Of a DNA stretch of 32,333 nucleotides, positions 31,130 to 32,333 are shown in pieces. How positions within the stretch are numbered: the stretch's first letter is position 1; every line of letters begins with the position of its first letter. A program made the translations under genes and the position numbers. Source of the stretch: CALNYS01 sp964639935 (lineage in GTDB: Bacteria; Planctomycetota; Phycisphaerae; Phycisphaerales; UBA1924); assembly GCA_964639935.1 (NCBI GenBank), contig CAZXGT010000016.1:1-32333 (forward strand), read 5' to 3'. The notes below the pieces were generated by a model, which saw nothing but the letters and a program-made list of their open reading frames with translations, did no database searches and had not been told where the DNA came from.

Positions 31130-32333
31130 TCAATCCACGATCGCCACCCGGCTCTTGCCCTCTTCAAGAAGCTCGTAGACGAGCTCCACGTCGTCATCGA
31201 GAAGCCGCACGCACCCCATCGATTCCTGCTGGCCGATGGAGCTCGGCTCGATCGTTCCGTGGATGCCGTAGCCGGAGAGCGCTTCGGTTTGCGGGTCGGT
31301 CCCGCGGAGGCCGATCCAGCGCTCGCCGATGGGGTTCATCGGATCGTTCTTGTCGAAGCGCTCGCCCGTCCGCGGGTTGGTCCAGTCGGGGTTCACGAGC
31401 TTGGAGTTGTTCCGCACGATCCATTCGCCCTCGGGCGTGGAGTCGAGCTCGCCGAGCCCGACCGGGAACGATCGGATGTAGACGACGCCCGGCTCCCCGC
31501 TCGAGGCGCCGGGGACCTCGGCGAAGAGATCCATGCGGTAGTCGCTCTTGTCGACGATCGCGTGGAAAGGGCCCTTGACGATCTTGAGCGTCTGCCCGAC
31601 GCGGATGCGCCGCGGGTCGGAGATGCGGTTGATCCGCTGGATGAAGCGCCAGTCGACGTCGGCGCCCGTCTTGCGCGCGATGCGCGAGAGCGCGTCGCCC
31701 GGCTGGACGATGTAGCGCTCCGAGAGCGGGTCGTCCGACGCGATGGTGGGGGAGAAGACGAGCGTCTCGTTGACGGCGGCGAGCGACTCGCGCAGCGCGG
31801 GCTTGTCGGCCGGGGCGCAGCGCTCATCGAGCAGCGCCTCAGAGAGGAGGCGGCGGGCGTCGACCAGCCGGTTCTGCTCGATGGCCTCCATGCCCCAGAG
31901 GATGCGCTCGCGAACGGGCTCGGGGCTCGAAAAGACGGGCCGCGCGGGCGCCGCGCCGCTCTCATCGGGGACCTCCGCCCCGAGCGCCGGCTCGGGCTGG
32001 GGTTCGTTTTCGGGCTCGACCGTCGGCCTCGCCGCCTCGCGGATCTGCTGACCCAGGGTGCTCGCGGGCCGGCGCTCGACCTCGACAGGCCGGCCCATGC
32101 GGAAGACGGCCGGCTCGCGATCGCTCGTTTCGGGCGTCGCGGCGATGGTCTTCTTCGGCGCCTCCTCGACGGCGATCGGCTCGGGAAGGGCCTCCTCGCG
32201 CTCGACGGCCCCGCCCGGGGCCTCGCGCGTCTCGCCCGAGGCGTCCGCCACCGCGGCCCCGGCGGCCTCGGGCCCCTCAGGGCCGCCGCCCCAGAGCCAC
32301 CACCCGCCGACCGCGGCTCCGGCGATCACCACC
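31130..32333 (-). CDS. LysM plus L,D-transpeptidase (YkuD) protein, N-terminus cut by window edge
   Basis: At least 400 residues; the true start is beyond base 32333. The visible start is inside or near a membrane anchor ('AGAAVGGWWLW'), followed by a long acidic, Pro/Ala/Glu-rich linker (~170 residues), a helical region ('ILWGMEAIEQNRLVDARRLLSEALL'), and a LysM domain ('YIVQPGDALSRIARKTG', ending 'RRIRVGQTLKIV'). The C-terminal YkuD domain has 'YGIHGTIEPSSIG' and 'SMGCVRLLDDDV', with the catalytic Cys codon at 31211-31213. LysM binds peptidoglycan, and YkuD enzymes make 3-3 crosslinks or attach proteins to it. This domain order and the text around it are common in planctomycetes of the Phycisphaerae type and imply a real peptidoglycan wall. 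Confidence 0.92.
   Translation of the reverse strand, partial: VVIAGAAVGGWWLWGGGPEGPEAAGAAVADASGETREAPGGAVEREEALPEPIAVEEAPKKTIAATPETSDREPAVFRMGRPVEVERRPASTLGQQIREAARPTVEPENEPQPEPALGAEVPDESGAAPARPVFSSPEPVRERILWGMEAIEQNRLVDARRLLSEALLDERCAPADKPALRESLAAVNETLVFSPTIASDDPLSERYIVQPGDALSRIARKTGADVDWRFIQRINRISDPRRIRVGQTLKIVKGPFHAIVDKSDYRMDLFAEVPGASSGEPGVVYIRSFPVGLGELDSTPEGEWIVRNNSKLVNPDWTNPRTGERFDKNDPMNPIGERWIGLRGTDPQTEALSGYGIHGTIEPSSIGQQESMGCVRLLDDDVELVYELLEEGKSRVAIVD

Noticed and set aside
1..32333. tRNA, rRNA, CRISPR arrays, insertion sequences, prophage or attachment sites
   Set aside because: None was recognised by eye on either strand. No repeat-spacer pattern, transposase, integrase or phage structural gene is present, and base composition looks even throughout.

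Overview
High-GC bacterial chromosomal DNA, densely packed with ordinary housekeeping and stress genes. The best guess is a Planctomycetota bacterium of the Phycisphaerae type. The guess rests on the LysM plus L,D-transpeptidase protein at the right edge, the secreted 'DGQ.LPGEL' hypothetical protein behind gyrB, and the overall gene style. No 16S or marker phylogeny was possible, so it is moderate at best. No tRNA, rRNA, CRISPR, insertion sequence or prophage gene was seen. A run of exactly 100 N at 20775-20874 shows this is a draft scaffold.

Layout. 1-3803 (+): the end of imuB and a complete dnaE2, the mutagenic translesion cassette. 3853-4806 (+): an exported protein joining a ferritin-like domain to a haem-c (DUF3365) domain. 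4922-5605 (+): a short-chain dehydrogenase. 5607-9184 (-): a diacylglycerol-kinase-family lipid kinase, then cydA and cydB (cytochrome bd oxidase). 9224-10326 (+): a membrane-anchored SRPBCC protein and a HIT-like protein. 10323-12873: an OxyR-type regulator divergent from a catalase. 12945-13382 (+): a DUF454 membrane protein. 13549-20612 (+): eight tightly coupled genes for modification of membrane fatty acids. 20614-22496 (-): a two-component system whose kinase is broken by the N gap. 22698-26930 (+): a giant MscK-like mechanosensitive channel and a BLUF blue-light receptor. 26931-31013 (-): gyrB, a secreted protein of unknown function and a DCC-family thiol protein, all coupled. 31130-32333 (-): an L,D-transpeptidase cut by the window edge.

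How the genes fit together. The most interesting system is the lipid operon: a delta-9-type desaturase, a FAD oxidoreductase, DUF1365, a first CFA-synthase-like methyltransferase, DUF2878, DUF1295, a second CFA-synthase-like methyltransferase and a DUF1475-like membrane protein. Start/stop overlaps link most of them, so they are probably co-transcribed and co-translated. The set suggests that cis double bonds are made, methylated with SAM, and then oxidised or reduced. Products could be cyclopropane, methyl-branched, methylated trans-unsaturated or furan fatty acids; the sequence alone cannot say which. Around it lie oxygen- and peroxide-linked functions (cytochrome bd, OxyR/catalase, ferritin-haem protein, BLUF flavoprotein), giving a loose oxidative-stress theme.

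Two window-wide patterns stand out. All four convergent gene pairs have stop codons that touch or overlap (-4 to +1 nt). Several genes without a Shine-Dalgarno sequence carry a TAnnnT box 6-9 nt before the start codon, which suggests leaderless transcripts.
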